Source of the DNA: Syntrophorhabdus sp.
GTDB lineage: Bacteria; Desulfobacterota; Syntrophorhabdia; Syntrophorhabdales; Syntrophorhabdaceae
Direction: 5' to 3'
Assembly: GCA_012719415.1 (NCBI GenBank)
Contig: JAAYAK010000313.1
Span: forward strand, 1-44,786
DNA: 44,786 nucleotides
Numbering within the stretch: the first letter of the stretch is position 1; each line of letters starts with the position of its first letter. Shown here one piece after another: positions 1 through 9,528 of this stretch. Position numbers and translations under genes: made by a program. The notes beneath the pieces are model-generated. The model did no database searches and was not told where the DNA came from. It was given only the letters and a program-made list of their open reading frames with translations.

Positions 1-230
1 CAGCACGCCTGGAAGATCTTCGGCGTGTGCTTGCCCATGTGTGTCAGGACCTTGAGGGCCTTGTGGATACGCTGCCCCGTCGGAAGGCCCGTATGGGTGT
101 CCCTCGGTATCTCCACCGTGTGGTCGAGACCGTAGAGGATTATCGTGTTCTCACGCCCCTGCTGAGTGCAGTCGCCCTGGATGTCGCCCTGGTTCTTTGC
201 CTTGATGGTCATGTAGCATGTCATTGCCAT
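1..230 (-). CDS. hcp: Hcp, type VI secretion tube protein (partial, 3' end outside window)
   Basis: Hcp hexamers stack into the inner tube of the type VI secretion needle and are also secreted. The visible 76 residues begin MAMTCYMTIKAKNQGDIQGD, matching the Hcp N-terminus (short beta strand, then the G-D-I-x-G-D/C turn), followed by a VEIPRDTHTGLPTGQRIHK stretch that fits the family's conserved core. The start at 230 is preceded by an excellent Shine-Dalgarno (AGGAGGGA on the minus strand). The gene runs off the left edge, so no stop is seen. It lies 46 bp downstream of tssC in the same direction and probably shares the tssB promoter. Family assignment is firm; whether it is secreted here is inference. 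Confidence 0.88.
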   Translation of the reverse strand, partial: MAMTCYMTIKAKNQGDIQGDCTQQGRENTIILYGLDHTVEIPRDTHTGLPTGQRIHKALKVLTHMGKHTPKIFQAC

Positions 231-276
231 AACATTTCCCTCCTTTATTGGACTTAACTGCTAAACTCGATCCTTT

Positions 277-1752
277 CTACTCCTTGTCGAGTTTACCTAC
301 CAGGGATAGCGTGAAGGATGCCCCCATGTACTTGAAATGGGGCTGTACCTGCATGTTGACCCTGTACCAGCCGGGTTCGCCTTCCACGTCGGTGACGGTG
401 ATGCTCGCTTTCCTCAAGGGGCGCCGCGAACGGACGCCCGGTGAAGGATTGTCCTGGTCGGCGACGTACTGGCGGATCCAGTTGTTGAGCTCCGTTTCGA
501 GGTCTCCCCTCTCCTTCCAGGTGCCGATGTTCTCGCGCTGGATGACCTTGATGTAATGGGCGAGACGGCTCACGATGAAGGTGTAGGGAAGCTGTGTGCC
601 GAGCTTGTAGTTGAGCTCCGCCTGCTTGCCCTCGGGCGTGTTGGCGAAGACCTTCGGTTTCTGCGTGGAATTGGCGGAGAAGAAGGCCGCGTTGTCACTC
701 CCCTTGCGCATCGTCAGGGCGACGAAGCCCTCTTCGGCTAGCTCGAACTCCCGGCGCTCGGAGATGAGGACCTCCGTGGGTATCTTCGTCTGGAGCTCAC
801 CCATCGCCTCATACTGGTAGATGGGGAGATCTTCGACGGCACCGCCGCCCTGGGGCCCTATGATGTTGGCGCACCAGCGGTACTTGGCGAAGCTGTCCGT
901 TATCCGCGACGCAAAGGCGAAGGCCGCGTTGCCCCAGAGGAAGTTGCCGTCACCGGCGGTCGTGTCTTCCCTGTAGTTGAAGCCCTTCACCGGTTTCGTG
1001 TCCGGGCCGTAGGGTATGCGAAGGAGAAAATGGGGCAGGGCCAGTGCCACGTTGCGTGAATCCTCGGATTCCCGGAAGGACTGCCACTTGATGTACTGGG
1101 GCATCTCGAAGATGGACTTCAGGTCTTTGAGGTTGGGAAGGCCTGTGAAGCTGTCTATGCCGAAGAACTGCGCGCCCGCGGCCGCGACGAAGGGCGCGTG
1201 GGACATGGTGGCGACGCTCGCCAGGTTCTGGAGGAGCTTGATGTCCGGCGCCGAGGGGCCGAACTCGAAGTTTCCCACCATGAGGCCGTATGGCTTGCCG
1301 CCGAACTGGCCGTATTCCTGGGTGTACGCGAGCTTGTACAGGCCGCTCTTCGTGATCTCCGGGGCGTCCTCGAAATCGTCGAGGAGGTCCGTCTTGGTCA
1401 CGTTCATCACCTCGACCTTGATGTTCTCGCGGAAATTGGTCTTGTCGACGAGGAACTTGAGGGACGTCCACGCCGCCTCGAGCTGCTGGAAGTCCTTGTT
1501 GTGGAGGATGACATCCACCTGCTTCGACAGTTTCTGGTCGAGGTTGGCGATCATCTCGTCCACGGCGGAGGCCGTCACGCGGATCTCCTTGCCGGGCTTG
1601 AGCATCTCGTCGATAAAGGCCTGGAGGCCCTGCTTCGTGATGGAGTACGCCTCTTCGGACGGTTTCAGACGCGTGGCGGCGACGATCTCGTCGAGGAGGG
1701 ACGTTTGCCCCTCGGCCTCTCGCTGTTGAGCTTCTTTCTTTTCTTCAGCCAC
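277..1752 (-). CDS. tssC: TssC, type VI secretion contractile sheath large subunit (VipB/EvpB family)
   Basis: TssC pairs with TssB to build the contractile sheath around the Hcp tube. The 491-residue product has the usual length for the family. It shows the expected N-terminal helix region, the central ExYGQFGGKPYGLMVGNFEFG segment and the conserved C-terminal part with EGEPGWYRVNMQVQPHFKYMG. The start follows tssB by 10 bp, with GGGGGTG-like bases ahead of the ATG. Gene order tssB-tssC-hcp is the common T6SS order. Nothing suggests decay: no frameshift, and the protein ends in the typical charged tail. Confidence 0.95.
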   Translation of the reverse strand: MAEEKKEAQQREAEGQTSLLDEIVAATRLKPSEEAYSITKQGLQAFIDEMLKPGKEIRVTASAVDEMIANLDQKLSKQVDVILHNKDFQQLEAAWTSLKFLVDKTNFRENIKVEVMNVTKTDLLDDFEDAPEITKSGLYKLAYTQEYGQFGGKPYGLMVGNFEFGPSAPDIKLLQNLASVATMSHAPFVAAAGAQFFGIDSFTGLPNLKDLKSIFEMPQYIKWQSFRESEDSRNVALALPHFLLRIPYGPDTKPVKGFNYREDTTAGDGNFLWGNAAFAFASRITDSFAKYRWCANIIGPQGGGAVEDLPIYQYEAMGELQTKIPTEVLISERREFELAEEGFVALTMRKGSDNAAFFSANSTQKPKVFANTPEGKQAELNYKLGTQLPYTFIVSRLAHYIKVIQRENIGTWKERGDLETELNNWIRQYVADQDNPSPGVRSRRPLRKASITVTDVEGEPGWYRVNMQVQPHFKYMGASFTLSLVGKLDKE

Positions 1753-1762
1753 TTTTCACCCC

Positions 1763-2248
1763 CTACCCTTCGATCCCGAGTTCTTTCAGGAGACGGGCCT
1801 TCACTTCCTCGTCCTTCACGATGTCCTGGATCTTCTTCCTGAATTCAGGGATGTTCCCCAGGGGACCTTTGAGGGCCTTGAGGGCGTCCCTGAGCTCCAT
1901 GAGCTTCTTGAGCTCCGGTATCTTCTGTATGATGGTATCGGGCTCGAAGTCCTTCATCTTCTTGAAATCGAGGTTGATGCTCATCTGCGCGTCGGGCTCA
2001 TCGGAAAGCTTGTTGTCCACCACCGTCTCCAGCCGGATGTTTTGGGCGCCGAGGACGTCGTTGAAGTTGTCCTTGTCGATGTTGATGGGCTGCCGGTCTT
2101 CGACGCTCCTCGAATCCTTCTGGAGCGTGAAGTCACCCATGACGAGGACCTTGAGAGGAAGCTCGATCTCTTCTTTCGCATCGCCTGTTGCCGGCCGATA
2201 GACGATATTCACACGTTCTTTCGGTGCAACGGAACCTTCTTTAGCCAT
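1763..2248 (-). CDS. tssB: TssB, type VI secretion contractile sheath small subunit (VipA family)
   Basis: TssB forms the sheath heterodimer with TssC. I place the start at 2248 (MAKEGSVAPKERVNIVYRP...), giving 161 residues, because an AAGGAGGGA ribosome site lies just upstream; an in-frame start 23 codons earlier lacks one. The sequence has the family hallmarks: RVNIVYRPATGDAKEEIELPL near the N-terminus, the LKVLVMGDFT strand, then a DRQPINIDKDNFNDVL segment, and a helical C-terminal half rich in Lys and Glu. It opens the second part of the T6SS cluster, with a 147-bp gap after tssA that carries a possible promoter. Confidence 0.94.
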   Translation of the reverse strand: MAKEGSVAPKERVNIVYRPATGDAKEEIELPLKVLVMGDFTLQKDSRSVEDRQPINIDKDNFNDVLGAQNIRLETVVDNKLSDEPDAQMSINLDFKKMKDFEPDTIIQKIPELKKLMELRDALKALKGPLGNIPEFRKKIQDIVKDEEVKARLLKELGIEG

Positions 2249-2334
2249 TTCAATCCCTCCTTCGCAAGGAATAGTGTTTCCACTTACATTGTATGAAGCG
2301 TATGCATTCCGTGACAAATATTCGGAATCAAACT

Positions 2335-2340
2335 ATTATA
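2335..2340 (-). promoter_or_regulatory. Possible sigma70 -10 box ahead of tssB-tssC-hcp
   Basis: The minus strand carries a perfect TATAAT about 87 bp upstream of the tssB start, in the AT-rich gap between tssA and tssB. The -35 region at the right distance (around 2358-2363, TTTTAT) is poor, so this is a suggestion only. A separate promoter for the sheath and tube genes would make sense because they are needed in large amounts. Confidence 0.35.
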
Positions 2341-2395
2341 TTGCAAATCACGGCAAAATAAAACCATCACTTTCACGTGTATAACGAAACCGGCA

Positions 2396-3913
2396 TCAGG
2401 CGTACTCCATGGCCTTGACGGGATCGATAAGGCTCAGGCGCCTGAAGACATCGGGAACGAGGTCCTCGAGCCCCTGTCCTCGAGCCCCCGCCAGTATCAC
2501 CTCGCAGGCCTCAGCGGCCAGGGCGGGCTCCCACTCACCCAGCCTGTAGGCGTCCATGAGCGTGACGAGCTCGCGGAAATGCGAGCCTGACACCCTGGTC
2601 TGGTCGTTCTCGCTGAGGAACCGGCACAGGTGGACCTGGCGCAGGAAACGCTCCCGCACCGACGGCGACCTCGTAAGGGCGTCCCTCAGCGATGCCACCG
2701 CCGCGGGCAGGTTGCCCGCCTGGGCCATGGCCCTCGCCTTGCCCGTGTCGTCCTCCACCTGTTTCACGAGACCCTCGGAGTCACCCTGCGCCGGGGCCGA
2801 GTCCGCCTCGGCGAGCCACCTTTTCGTGTCCGGATCGGCAAAGGGTGTGCCGTCGGAGAAGGTGAGCCTCTCGACACCGGGCAGGCGTTTCACGTAGAGG
2901 ACCGTGAGGCCCGTGACCTCGGCGGAGGCCGCCTTCATCCCCAGGTTCTCGAGGGCCTCGGCCGCGTAGCGGCTGAGGTCGAGCCAGAAGAGGAACTGCG
3001 CTACCCGGGATTCACAGGCGGAAAGGAGGTTCTTCCAGCTGCCGGAACGGTGCATGCTCTTTATGGAATCCCGGACTTCCTCGTCCGGGGATTCAATCAT
3101 CGTCCTGCCGCCGTGGCTCGGCGGCGGCGCCGTGACGGTCATCCATGCCACGGTCCTGTTGACGCGGAAGTACAGGTTGTCGGCGCCATTCTTCTCCACA
3201 AGGAGCCCCGCGGCGGCCCTCAGCGTTTCAATGGCGTGCCTGATGAGCGGGTCGGGATCGTCCCCCGCGGGGACGGGTCCCGGATCGGCCGCAGGCCTTG
3301 AAGTGGACGGCGGCGCGGCTGGCTGCCTGGGTTCGGGGGTTTTCGGCGGCGGCGCTTCAGGCGCCGGTTTCTCCTCGACGGGGGCCAGGACGGAGCCGAT
3401 GATGGACATGAGCGGTCCCACCGCCGGCGCCTCTTCCATGTTGTTCCTGAGGAATGTGTCGATTGCGTCGAGATCGGTATAAAGGGAATCTATATCCTCT
3501 TTCTTCCATTGTTCCGGCTTGAGGTCCCTGACCGTCGAGGAGACCTTCTCCGCCCACCACTCAATGGCGTTGCGGCGCCCTCTCATGCGGGACTTCGCGG
3601 GGAAAAGGCTGTCCCAGTATGTGGAGAGCATGTCCCGCCATATGTGCACCCCCGTCCGGAGACCCGCGAGGCCGTCGGTCTTGAGGAGCGCCACGGATAG
3701 GTAGCCGGCCACGAGGAGGTCCTTGGAACTGCCGCCGAGGATGTCGGCGCAGATGGTCTTGACCCTCTCCCAGTCGATGGCGCCTGCCGCGGACGGTGAG
3801 GACATCTTCTCGATCTCCGTGGAGAGCTTGTCGAATATCTCCTCGGACCGCACGTCGGCGCCGGCGGCCGAAGCTCCCGGTATTGGTGTGATCCCCAGTT
3901 CGTTAAGTTCCAT
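2396..3913 (-). CDS. tssA: TssA-type type VI secretion protein (ImpA N-terminal domain)
   Basis: TssA proteins cap the growing sheath/tube or organise baseplate assembly. The 505-residue product starts MELNELGITPIPG and has an ImpA-type N-terminal domain (about 10-130; W-x-DMLSTYWDSLFP and RGRRNAIEWWAEKV are typical). A proline/alanine-rich linker (about 180-235) follows, then a C-terminal VasJ/ImpA-like helical domain ending PDVFRRLSLIDPVKAMEYA. The linker explains the long length. It lies 26 bp downstream of tssM and likely belongs to the tssJKLMA transcript. The family is clear; the TssA subclass cannot be fixed from reading alone. Confidence 0.85.
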   Translation of the reverse strand: MELNELGITPIPGASAAGADVRSEEIFDKLSTEIEKMSSPSAAGAIDWERVKTICADILGGSSKDLLVAGYLSVALLKTDGLAGLRTGVHIWRDMLSTYWDSLFPAKSRMRGRRNAIEWWAEKVSSTVRDLKPEQWKKEDIDSLYTDLDAIDTFLRNNMEEAPAVGPLMSIIGSVLAPVEEKPAPEAPPPKTPEPRQPAAPPSTSRPAADPGPVPAGDDPDPLIRHAIETLRAAAGLLVEKNGADNLYFRVNRTVAWMTVTAPPPSHGGRTMIESPDEEVRDSIKSMHRSGSWKNLLSACESRVAQFLFWLDLSRYAAEALENLGMKAASAEVTGLTVLYVKRLPGVERLTFSDGTPFADPDTKRWLAEADSAPAQGDSEGLVKQVEDDTGKARAMAQAGNLPAAVASLRDALTRSPSVRERFLRQVHLCRFLSENDQTRVSGSHFRELVTLMDAYRLGEWEPALAAEACEVILAGARGQGLEDLVPDVFRRLSLIDPVKAMEYA

Positions 3914-3939
3914 GAACAGAGCCTCTCACGTTCTGTTGC

Positions 3940-6900
3940 CTATTTGAAGGTGCAGTCCGCAACGACCGCAGGGGCCTTCTTCGAGCTCTTCTTGAGCCCG
4001 GCGATGACCGGCTGAGCGTTGTCGATCTTGTACCGTACCTTTATCCATGTGACGCCGGCCTTCGCGAGGCCCGTCTTGTCCGCGGGGAAATCACCCGCTT
4101 TGAAGGTCTTCGCGCCCGAGGAAAAATCGGTAAGGAAATTGGCGAAGGCCGTAGACCCTTTGTAGACCTTTGTAAGCGTGAAGTCGGGGAACATGATCTT
4201 CAGAACAGTGTTGCCGCATTTCTCGGGCGACCACGTGAAGGACCTGGAGTCGGGGTAGTTATAATTGTTAAGCACCACCGTTCCATCGGCGCACTGCAGC
4301 GACAGGGTGTTCCCCAGCGGTTTCACGGCGGCCTCGGCGTTGACCTCGATGGGCACCGTCTGAATGGGCACGACATGGTCCGACTGGAATTCCACCGGCG
4401 CCGAAGGAGCCGCGTTGAGGAATTTCAGAAAGTCCGGCTTGAAGGGTATGCTGTGCTGGAACACCGTGTTCTCGTAAGCCTTCCTCGGTGTGTATCCCAC
4501 CCTGGCCTGCACGAGGAAGGGTTTTGCCGTATCGTCCCGGTACTTGACCACGACACCGTCGGTCTTGTCGAAGAGGGATTTCAGGACCTTGTCTTTGGGG
4601 ACGCCGTCCATCTTGCGGATAACGTCACCCTCCCACCTGTCCTGGAGGGAGCATGATGTCTTTGCAACGCCGTAGTCGACGAGGTAGTTGAGGGGGCCGC
4701 CGACGAGGGCCCAGAGGAAATCGGAATCGCCGTAGTCGTCCTCTTTCATCATGTTCTTGAGCGCGAGGTACTGTGTATATGCCTGGTTGAAGGGGGATTT
4801 GTCCTCGGCGAGCGCCGCCTGGCCGGCAAAGAGGTCGGAGATCATGCGCATCGCCGTGTCTCCCGATGAGGCCATGGGGGCCGTCAGGCCAAGGGCCTTC
4901 ACGTATTCGGCGTACACCTTTGCCCTCGAGGAGCGCTGCTCGGCTCTTTGCATCATTTGGGGATCCAGCTTGTCCAGTTTCGCCTCGGCCGAGGTCTCCG
5001 CCTTCTTCAGTCTCTCGCCTATCCTGGTCACAAGGCTCTCATTCTTGGCGGCCTTCTTGTCGCCCGCGCCAGAGAGCATGGCGATGTTCACGAGCTCCGT
5101 CGGAAGCTCCGCCCATTTCGGGGGCTTTGTCTTCGAATCCGGCAGTGTCAGCTCGACGCTCATACGCGAGATGAGCTTCCAGTAAGGATTGCGGTCCGTG
5201 CCCATGAGGACGGCCATGTTGCGCCGCGCAGTCTCCGTCTGATACGCGTCCGCCCCTTTGTGGAAGTTATCGGCGAAATCATACCAGGCTTTATAGTATT
5301 CCCCATGGTACCATTGCCAGAACGACGGGGTCATGGCCGCGATGGCGTTGTCCTCCTTCAACACGCCCTCAAGGTGGTCGATGAAATCGGAGATGTGTTT
5401 CCGGCCCGCCTTTGTGTACGCCCCGGGAATGAGGACGGTGTCATCATGTTCCCCCACCTCGGCGCTCCCCCAGAAATCGACGAGCGTCACGTCGGAGGCG
5501 TCCGGGATGGATTTGCGGACCAGCCAGTCCAGGCTCTTGTGCCTCGTGACGAGAGAGACAAGGCCGGCCTGGAGAAGCTCGCGGTTTCGTTCAAGCTCGG
5601 CCCAGTTGTCGTGCCACAGGAGATAATCGCGGTAGACGTTCCCGAATACCTGGGCCGCCTCATAGGGCAGGGTGGAATAGTGGAGGTCTATCGCCGCCGC
5701 CGCCACCCGGTCGAAACCCTTCATGTCCGGGAACTTTCCCTTGTCCAAAAGGCCGTTCTCGAGCCCCGTGCGCATGACGTAGAAATCGGCGTAGGTGGCG
5801 ATCGCGTCGGGATCGGAATCGGTGTTCACCGTGTTGAGCTTGCGGGAAACCTCCTTGTCGAAGTCCCAGAGGAAACCCTTATTGACGAGAATGATGTAGT
5901 GCTTCTTCGCCCGCCTCTCAGCCGCGCGGGATGCGGCAAGGCCGAATGAGGGCAGGAACCATCGCGAATTGTTCCTTTGCAGCTCGTCGATCTCGAACCT
6001 GAACTTCTCGATGGTCAGAAGGTTCGGCCCCGGATCTCCGGGAAGGGCGGGCAGGCTCCTGAAGACGTCGGTGAACTCCTTCAGGGTGCTTATGTTGTGG
6101 AAGAAGCTGAAGGAGAGAAGCCCGATGAGGGCAACCCAGAGAAAGAGCCATGAGGTGAAGCCGAGGCTGCGAATGATGCGCCTCCAGCGCAGGAAGTCAT
6201 GGGTGTGCGTGTACAGGGATCGGTCGTCGGGGAGGACCCGGGCGAATATGTCGCTCAGGAACATGCCTCTTTCAGGGGCAGGGGCGTCCTTCGACGAGGG
6301 GACGAACCCTGCCGCGTCGAGGAACTCCGACGACGGCGCGCCGTCCTGCCTGCCGCTGGAAAAGAAGATGCCCCGCATGAGCGGAGTCTCCTGATAGGGG
6401 TTGTCTCCGAAAACCGCCTTCAGGAACTCTATCATGCCGGCCTTAAGCCTCAGGAACTCCTCCCGGAACACTATCGTACCGGGCTTCACGGCCCTCTTCT
6501 CCCGTATTGCCGTGAGGGATGCCTCACCGATGCGACCCGATACGCTTTCGAAGGCCTCCTCGAGGAGGGTGTCCCAGTGGGGTCTTGTGTCCCTGTTGAG
6601 GTACCCCATGGCCTGCGCCGCGTCTTCCGGGGCAAGGCCCTCGAAGATGTCATTGAAGCCGTAAACCTTGTCCATCTTGGTCACCAGGACGTACACGGGG
6701 AAACGGGCGCCCACGACGCGCATGAGCTGGTCGACCCTCTTGCGTATGTTCTGGCCGTCCTCCCTGAGGACGCTCCTGTCGGACCCGAGAAGCTTGTCCG
6801 CGGGGACCGTGATGATGACCCCGTTTATAGGTTCCCTGCGGCGGTATTTCGCGAGAAGGGTGAGGAACCTCTCCCATTCTTCCCTGTCGGGGACCTCGTC

Positions 6901-7437
6901 GAGGGGGATGGTATAGCGTCCCGCCGTGTCGAGGACGATGGAATCCTCGAAGAACCACCAGTCGCAGTTTATCGTGGCGGAGATGGTGGCCGCGCGGTCG
7001 GGGTAGGCTACGGGGGACTCAAGCCTCGAGTTCCGTATGGCCGTCGTCTTGCCCGAACCCGATTCCCCTATGACGACGAACCATGGCAGGGCGTAGAGAG
7101 GGTTGCCGCGTTTCCTGAGGGAAGATCTCTTAAGGAGGCCCAAGGACTCCTTCCAGTGTTCCTGGAGGTCCTGAAGCTCACGCCTTTCGTGGAGGGGGGC
7201 GCCCCGTATGGCGCTTTCATCGAGCTGCACCACCCTCTCGACGAATTTCTTCTCCCTGCGCCGCAGGAGATACTTCTTGAGGAAGATGATGCCCACGAAG
7301 ATGCCGATGACCCCCGCGAAGATGGCGCCTCCCACCCAGGGGGGCCAACCTTTCTTCCAGACGAGCCAGGCGTCGAGCGCGGCAAGGACGGCCAGAAGGA
7401 GAACGATGAGCACTACCTTGAGTATCTTCTTAATCAT
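3940..7437 (-). CDS. tssM: TssM (IcmF family), inner-membrane core protein of the T6SS membrane complex
   Basis: TssM spans the inner membrane and, with TssL and the lipoprotein TssJ, anchors the T6SS. The 1165-residue product has two N-terminal membrane segments (about 5-25 and 35-53), a cytoplasmic NTPase-like domain with an intact Walker A GESGSGKT (124-131) and a Walker B-like IVLDTAGRY, then a third membrane segment (about 423-447, FTSWLFLWVALIGLLSFSFF) and a long periplasmic part with the C-terminal beta-rich IcmF domain. I chose the ATG at 7437 (MIKKILKVV) over an in-frame TTG seven codons upstream because it starts just ahead of the first membrane helix. The intact Walker A is notable, since many TssM proteins lack it. 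Confidence 0.95.
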   Translation of the reverse strand: MIKKILKVVLIVLLLAVLAALDAWLVWKKGWPPWVGGAIFAGVIGIFVGIIFLKKYLLRRREKKFVERVVQLDESAIRGAPLHERRELQDLQEHWKESLGLLKRSSLRKRGNPLYALPWFVVIGESGSGKTTAIRNSRLESPVAYPDRAATISATINCDWWFFEDSIVLDTAGRYTIPLDEVPDREEWERFLTLLAKYRRREPINGVIITVPADKLLGSDRSVLREDGQNIRKRVDQLMRVVGARFPVYVLVTKMDKVYGFNDIFEGLAPEDAAQAMGYLNRDTRPHWDTLLEEAFESVSGRIGEASLTAIREKRAVKPGTIVFREEFLRLKAGMIEFLKAVFGDNPYQETPLMRGIFFSSGRQDGAPSSEFLDAAGFVPSSKDAPAPERGMFLSDIFARVLPDDRSLYTHTHDFLRWRRIIRSLGFTSWLFLWVALIGLLSFSFFHNISTLKEFTDVFRSLPALPGDPGPNLLTIEKFRFEIDELQRNNSRWFLPSFGLAASRAAERRAKKHYIILVNKGFLWDFDKEVSRKLNTVNTDSDPDAIATYADFYVMRTGLENGLLDKGKFPDMKGFDRVAAAAIDLHYSTLPYEAAQVFGNVYRDYLLWHDNWAELERNRELLQAGLVSLVTRHKSLDWLVRKSIPDASDVTLVDFWGSAEVGEHDDTVLIPGAYTKAGRKHISDFIDHLEGVLKEDNAIAAMTPSFWQWYHGEYYKAWYDFADNFHKGADAYQTETARRNMAVLMGTDRNPYWKLISRMSVELTLPDSKTKPPKWAELPTELVNIAMLSGAGDKKAAKNESLVTRIGERLKKAETSAEAKLDKLDPQMMQRAEQRSSRAKVYAEYVKALGLTAPMASSGDTAMRMISDLFAGQAALAEDKSPFNQAYTQYLALKNMMKEDDYGDSDFLWALVGGPLNYLVDYGVAKTSCSLQDRWEGDVIRKMDGVPKDKVLKSLFDKTDGVVVKYRDDTAKPFLVQARVGYTPRKAYENTVFQHSIPFKPDFLKFLNAAPSAPVEFQSDHVVPIQTVPIEVNAEAAVKPLGNTLSLQCADGTVVLNNYNYPDSRSFTWSPEKCGNTVLKIMFPDFTLTKVYKGSTAFANFLTDFSSGAKTFKAGDFPADKTGLAKAGVTWIKVRYKIDNAQPVIAGLKKSSKKAPAVVADCTFK

Positions 7438-7481
7438 ATCAAAAACCCCGGCCGGCAAGGACGGCCCCGTATCGCCGCCGG

Positions 7482-8138
7482 CTAATGGAAGTAGCCGGCG
7501 AGGATACCCTTAAGAACACTGCTGTAAAAGCCAAAAAGTATCAGGAAGACGAGGACGGGCACGATGCCCGCGAGCACCATGAAGGCGACGGTAGCTCCCA
7601 TACCCTTCCTGCGTCTTTTTCCCTCGGCGCCGTAAGCGTCGGGAAACATATGCGGGATGTCCTCTTCCAAGAGGCGCCTTCCGGAAAGGTCGAGGTTGGC
7701 CCCTGTGATACTTTCGAGCTCTCTGGCATCCTCAGGCCTGAAATAGGCGCCCTTGAACCCCATGGCAAGGCACCACCCGTAGACCTCCCGGACCCCGTCC
7801 TCGTCGGGGGTGAGGGCCTTGAGGCGGTCGAAGAACTCCGTCCCGGCGTTGGTGGTATTGAAGAAATGGTGCTGGAGCTGGTTGAGCTGCCATTTGTCCC
7901 TTCCCGGCCAGGCGCTGCAGAGTATCATCTCGTCGATGAGGGCGCATACGGCGAAGAGCCCTTCGCGCCAATCCTTTTCGGAGATCTCGCCGCTGACCCT
8001 TGTGGCCTCGGCGCGCCCGCACAGGCCTTCATAGCGCCCCCGCGCTTCTTCATAGGACACCGTGGCCGCCGACGGTTCGGAACCCGTGAGATAGACCGTG
8101 TAAGCCAGGAGTTCGGAATAGCAGTCAACAAGTCTCAT
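7482..8138 (-). CDS. tssL: TssL (DotU family), T6SS inner-membrane protein
   Basis: TssL is tail-anchored in the inner membrane and binds TssM and the baseplate. The 218-residue product has the DotU helical domain (LVDCYSELLAYTVYLT at the N-terminus; EGLFAVCALIDEMIL and the W-x-LNQLQHHFFNTTNAGTEFFDRL segment are family signatures) and one C-terminal membrane helix (about 188-212). It has no OmpA-like peptidoglycan-binding extension, so cell-wall anchoring would need another protein. It lies between tssK (10-bp gap) and tssM. Confidence 0.93.
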   Translation of the reverse strand: MRLVDCYSELLAYTVYLTGSEPSAATVSYEEARGRYEGLCGRAEATRVSGEISEKDWREGLFAVCALIDEMILCSAWPGRDKWQLNQLQHHFFNTTNAGTEFFDRLKALTPDEDGVREVYGWCLAMGFKGAYFRPEDARELESITGANLDLSGRRLLEEDIPHMFPDAYGAEGKRRRKGMGATVAFMVLAGIVPVLVFLILFGFYSSVLKGILAGYFH

Positions 8139-8148
8139 AAGCGCCCGC

Positions 8149-9528
8149 TCATGGTTTCAGGATCGCAAGTTCGATGATCATGTCCTCCGGCGCGTCCGGC
8201 CAGTACAGGGCGATCTTCCCGTTTTTCAGGACGTCATGCCAGTACCGGTTCGTCTTGTCTATTTCGAAGCAAAGCATGCCCGGCTTCTTCGGCAATCCCG
8301 GGGGCATCTCCAGTTTCTGCTCCAGCGGGATGCCGGGCAGGGCCCTCGTGATGAGTACCGGGACCTCTTCCTCGCACCCGAGCTTCACGATGTGTCTCAC
8401 CATATCACAGATACTGTCGGGTTCGGCCGCCGACTTGACGATGAGATAGAAGAAATTCCTGTTGTCAAGGAGCTCCTGGGGCAGCCGACCGCGGAAATAA
8501 TGGTTGTCCCTCTCGAAATGGATGACGTTCTCCATCCCGAGGATCATGGAGGCGATGATCTCCTCGATGAGCAGCTGCACCTGGCGGAAGCAGAACAGGA
8601 GGTTCTCGTGATCGTAGGGGGGAATGAGCTCCGTGCCGTTGGCGAGCCTGCCCAGGGCGTCGACGCGGTCCGTGAAGGAGCTGAGCTCGCCTGCGCACTG
8701 CCTGAGCATGCCGTATACCGTCCAGGGATGGACCGTCGAGACCTCGGTAAAATGCTCGAAAAGCGGGACATACCGGTTGAGTGTATGGAGGGCGAGGAAG
8801 AAATTGAGGTATGCCGCCTGGAGGTCGGCCTTCTGGAAGCCCCGCGGGTTTTTGTACTCCTCAAGGATGCGGCAGCGGGAGAGGACGAGCTCCCGTATGT
8901 TTCGCGTGATCTTAAGGAGCGGCTCCGCCGCCGCGACGGTGACGGCGGGAGGGACGAAATCCCGGGAAAGGACCACGTCCTGACCGTTGAAGGTGAGGAC
9001 AGCCAGCGGGATGAGATGGTAGTCCGCGGCATCGCCGATCTCGTCCTCCCAGAAGAACCTGAGCAGGTGGTCGAGGAGCTTGACCTCCGCGATGTTGTCG
9101 CCCACGTGGATGTCCCTCGTCCCGCCCGTCGGTTCGCCTTCTATGTACCGCCGCCGTTCCATGTGATCGCCCGGTTCGGCGACGTTCTTCCCCGTCTGGT
9201 CCCATCGGCGCAGCCCCAGGAAGATCTTGAAGGACTTCTCCATGTTGGTCCAGGCATCCTTGAAGGACCGCGCCTCGAGCTTCGCGTTCTGAGTGGTCTT
9301 GACCCAGGTCCCGTCCTGGAAGAGGAATTCGCCGTCGGCAAGGTTGAAGACCATCTCCCTCAAGGCCCCCTCGTCGATGGTGTGACCGCAGGTCCCGTAG
9401 AAGAAGGGCTGAAGGTGCTCCTTCAAGGGGGCGAGGGCGGACTGATGGAAGAGGTCCGCCTGTTGCAGATGCTGGGGTTGCAGGAAAAGTCCCTGATACC
9501 AGAAAACCGGTTTCCTGGGTTCCGTCAT
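8149..9528 (-). CDS. tssK: TssK, T6SS baseplate-to-membrane connector
   Basis: TssK trimers link the baseplate to the TssJLM membrane complex. The 459-residue protein has the standard length and the diagnostic N-terminus PVFWYQGLFLQPQHLQQAD, close to the family pattern W-x-x-G-(L/M)-F-L-x-P-Q-H-x-Q-x-x-D. The C-terminal receptor-binding domain includes FYLIVKSAAEPDSICDMVRHIVKLG, also typical. Its start overlaps the end of tssJ by 4 bp, indicating translational coupling. Confidence 0.95.
   Translation of the reverse strand: MTEPRKPVFWYQGLFLQPQHLQQADLFHQSALAPLKEHLQPFFYGTCGHTIDEGALREMVFNLADGEFLFQDGTWVKTTQNAKLEARSFKDAWTNMEKSFKIFLGLRRWDQTGKNVAEPGDHMERRRYIEGEPTGGTRDIHVGDNIAEVKLLDHLLRFFWEDEIGDAADYHLIPLAVLTFNGQDVVLSRDFVPPAVTVAAAEPLLKITRNIRELVLSRCRILEEYKNPRGFQKADLQAAYLNFFLALHTLNRYVPLFEHFTEVSTVHPWTVYGMLRQCAGELSSFTDRVDALGRLANGTELIPPYDHENLLFCFRQVQLLIEEIIASMILGMENVIHFERDNHYFRGRLPQELLDNRNFFYLIVKSAAEPDSICDMVRHIVKLGCEEEVPVLITRALPGIPLEQKLEMPPGLPKKPGMLCFEIDKTNRYWHDVLKNGKIALYWPDAPEDMIIELAILKP

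Noticed and set aside
2290-2310. TGTATG-N5-TATGCA, resembling the 17-bp enhancer pattern, upstream of tssB
   Set aside because: The right end reads GCA instead of ACA and no sigma54 element lies nearby on the minus strand, so it is probably chance.
2340-2360. Possible sigma54 element on the minus strand ahead of tssB (TTGC repeated)
   Set aside because: The -24 GG is absent at the right spacing.
6199-7485. Long open frames opposite tssM and other GC-rich genes
   Set aside because: They are antisense shadows caused by high third-position GC; their composition (Arg, Val, Glu rich) and lack of motifs show they are not genes.
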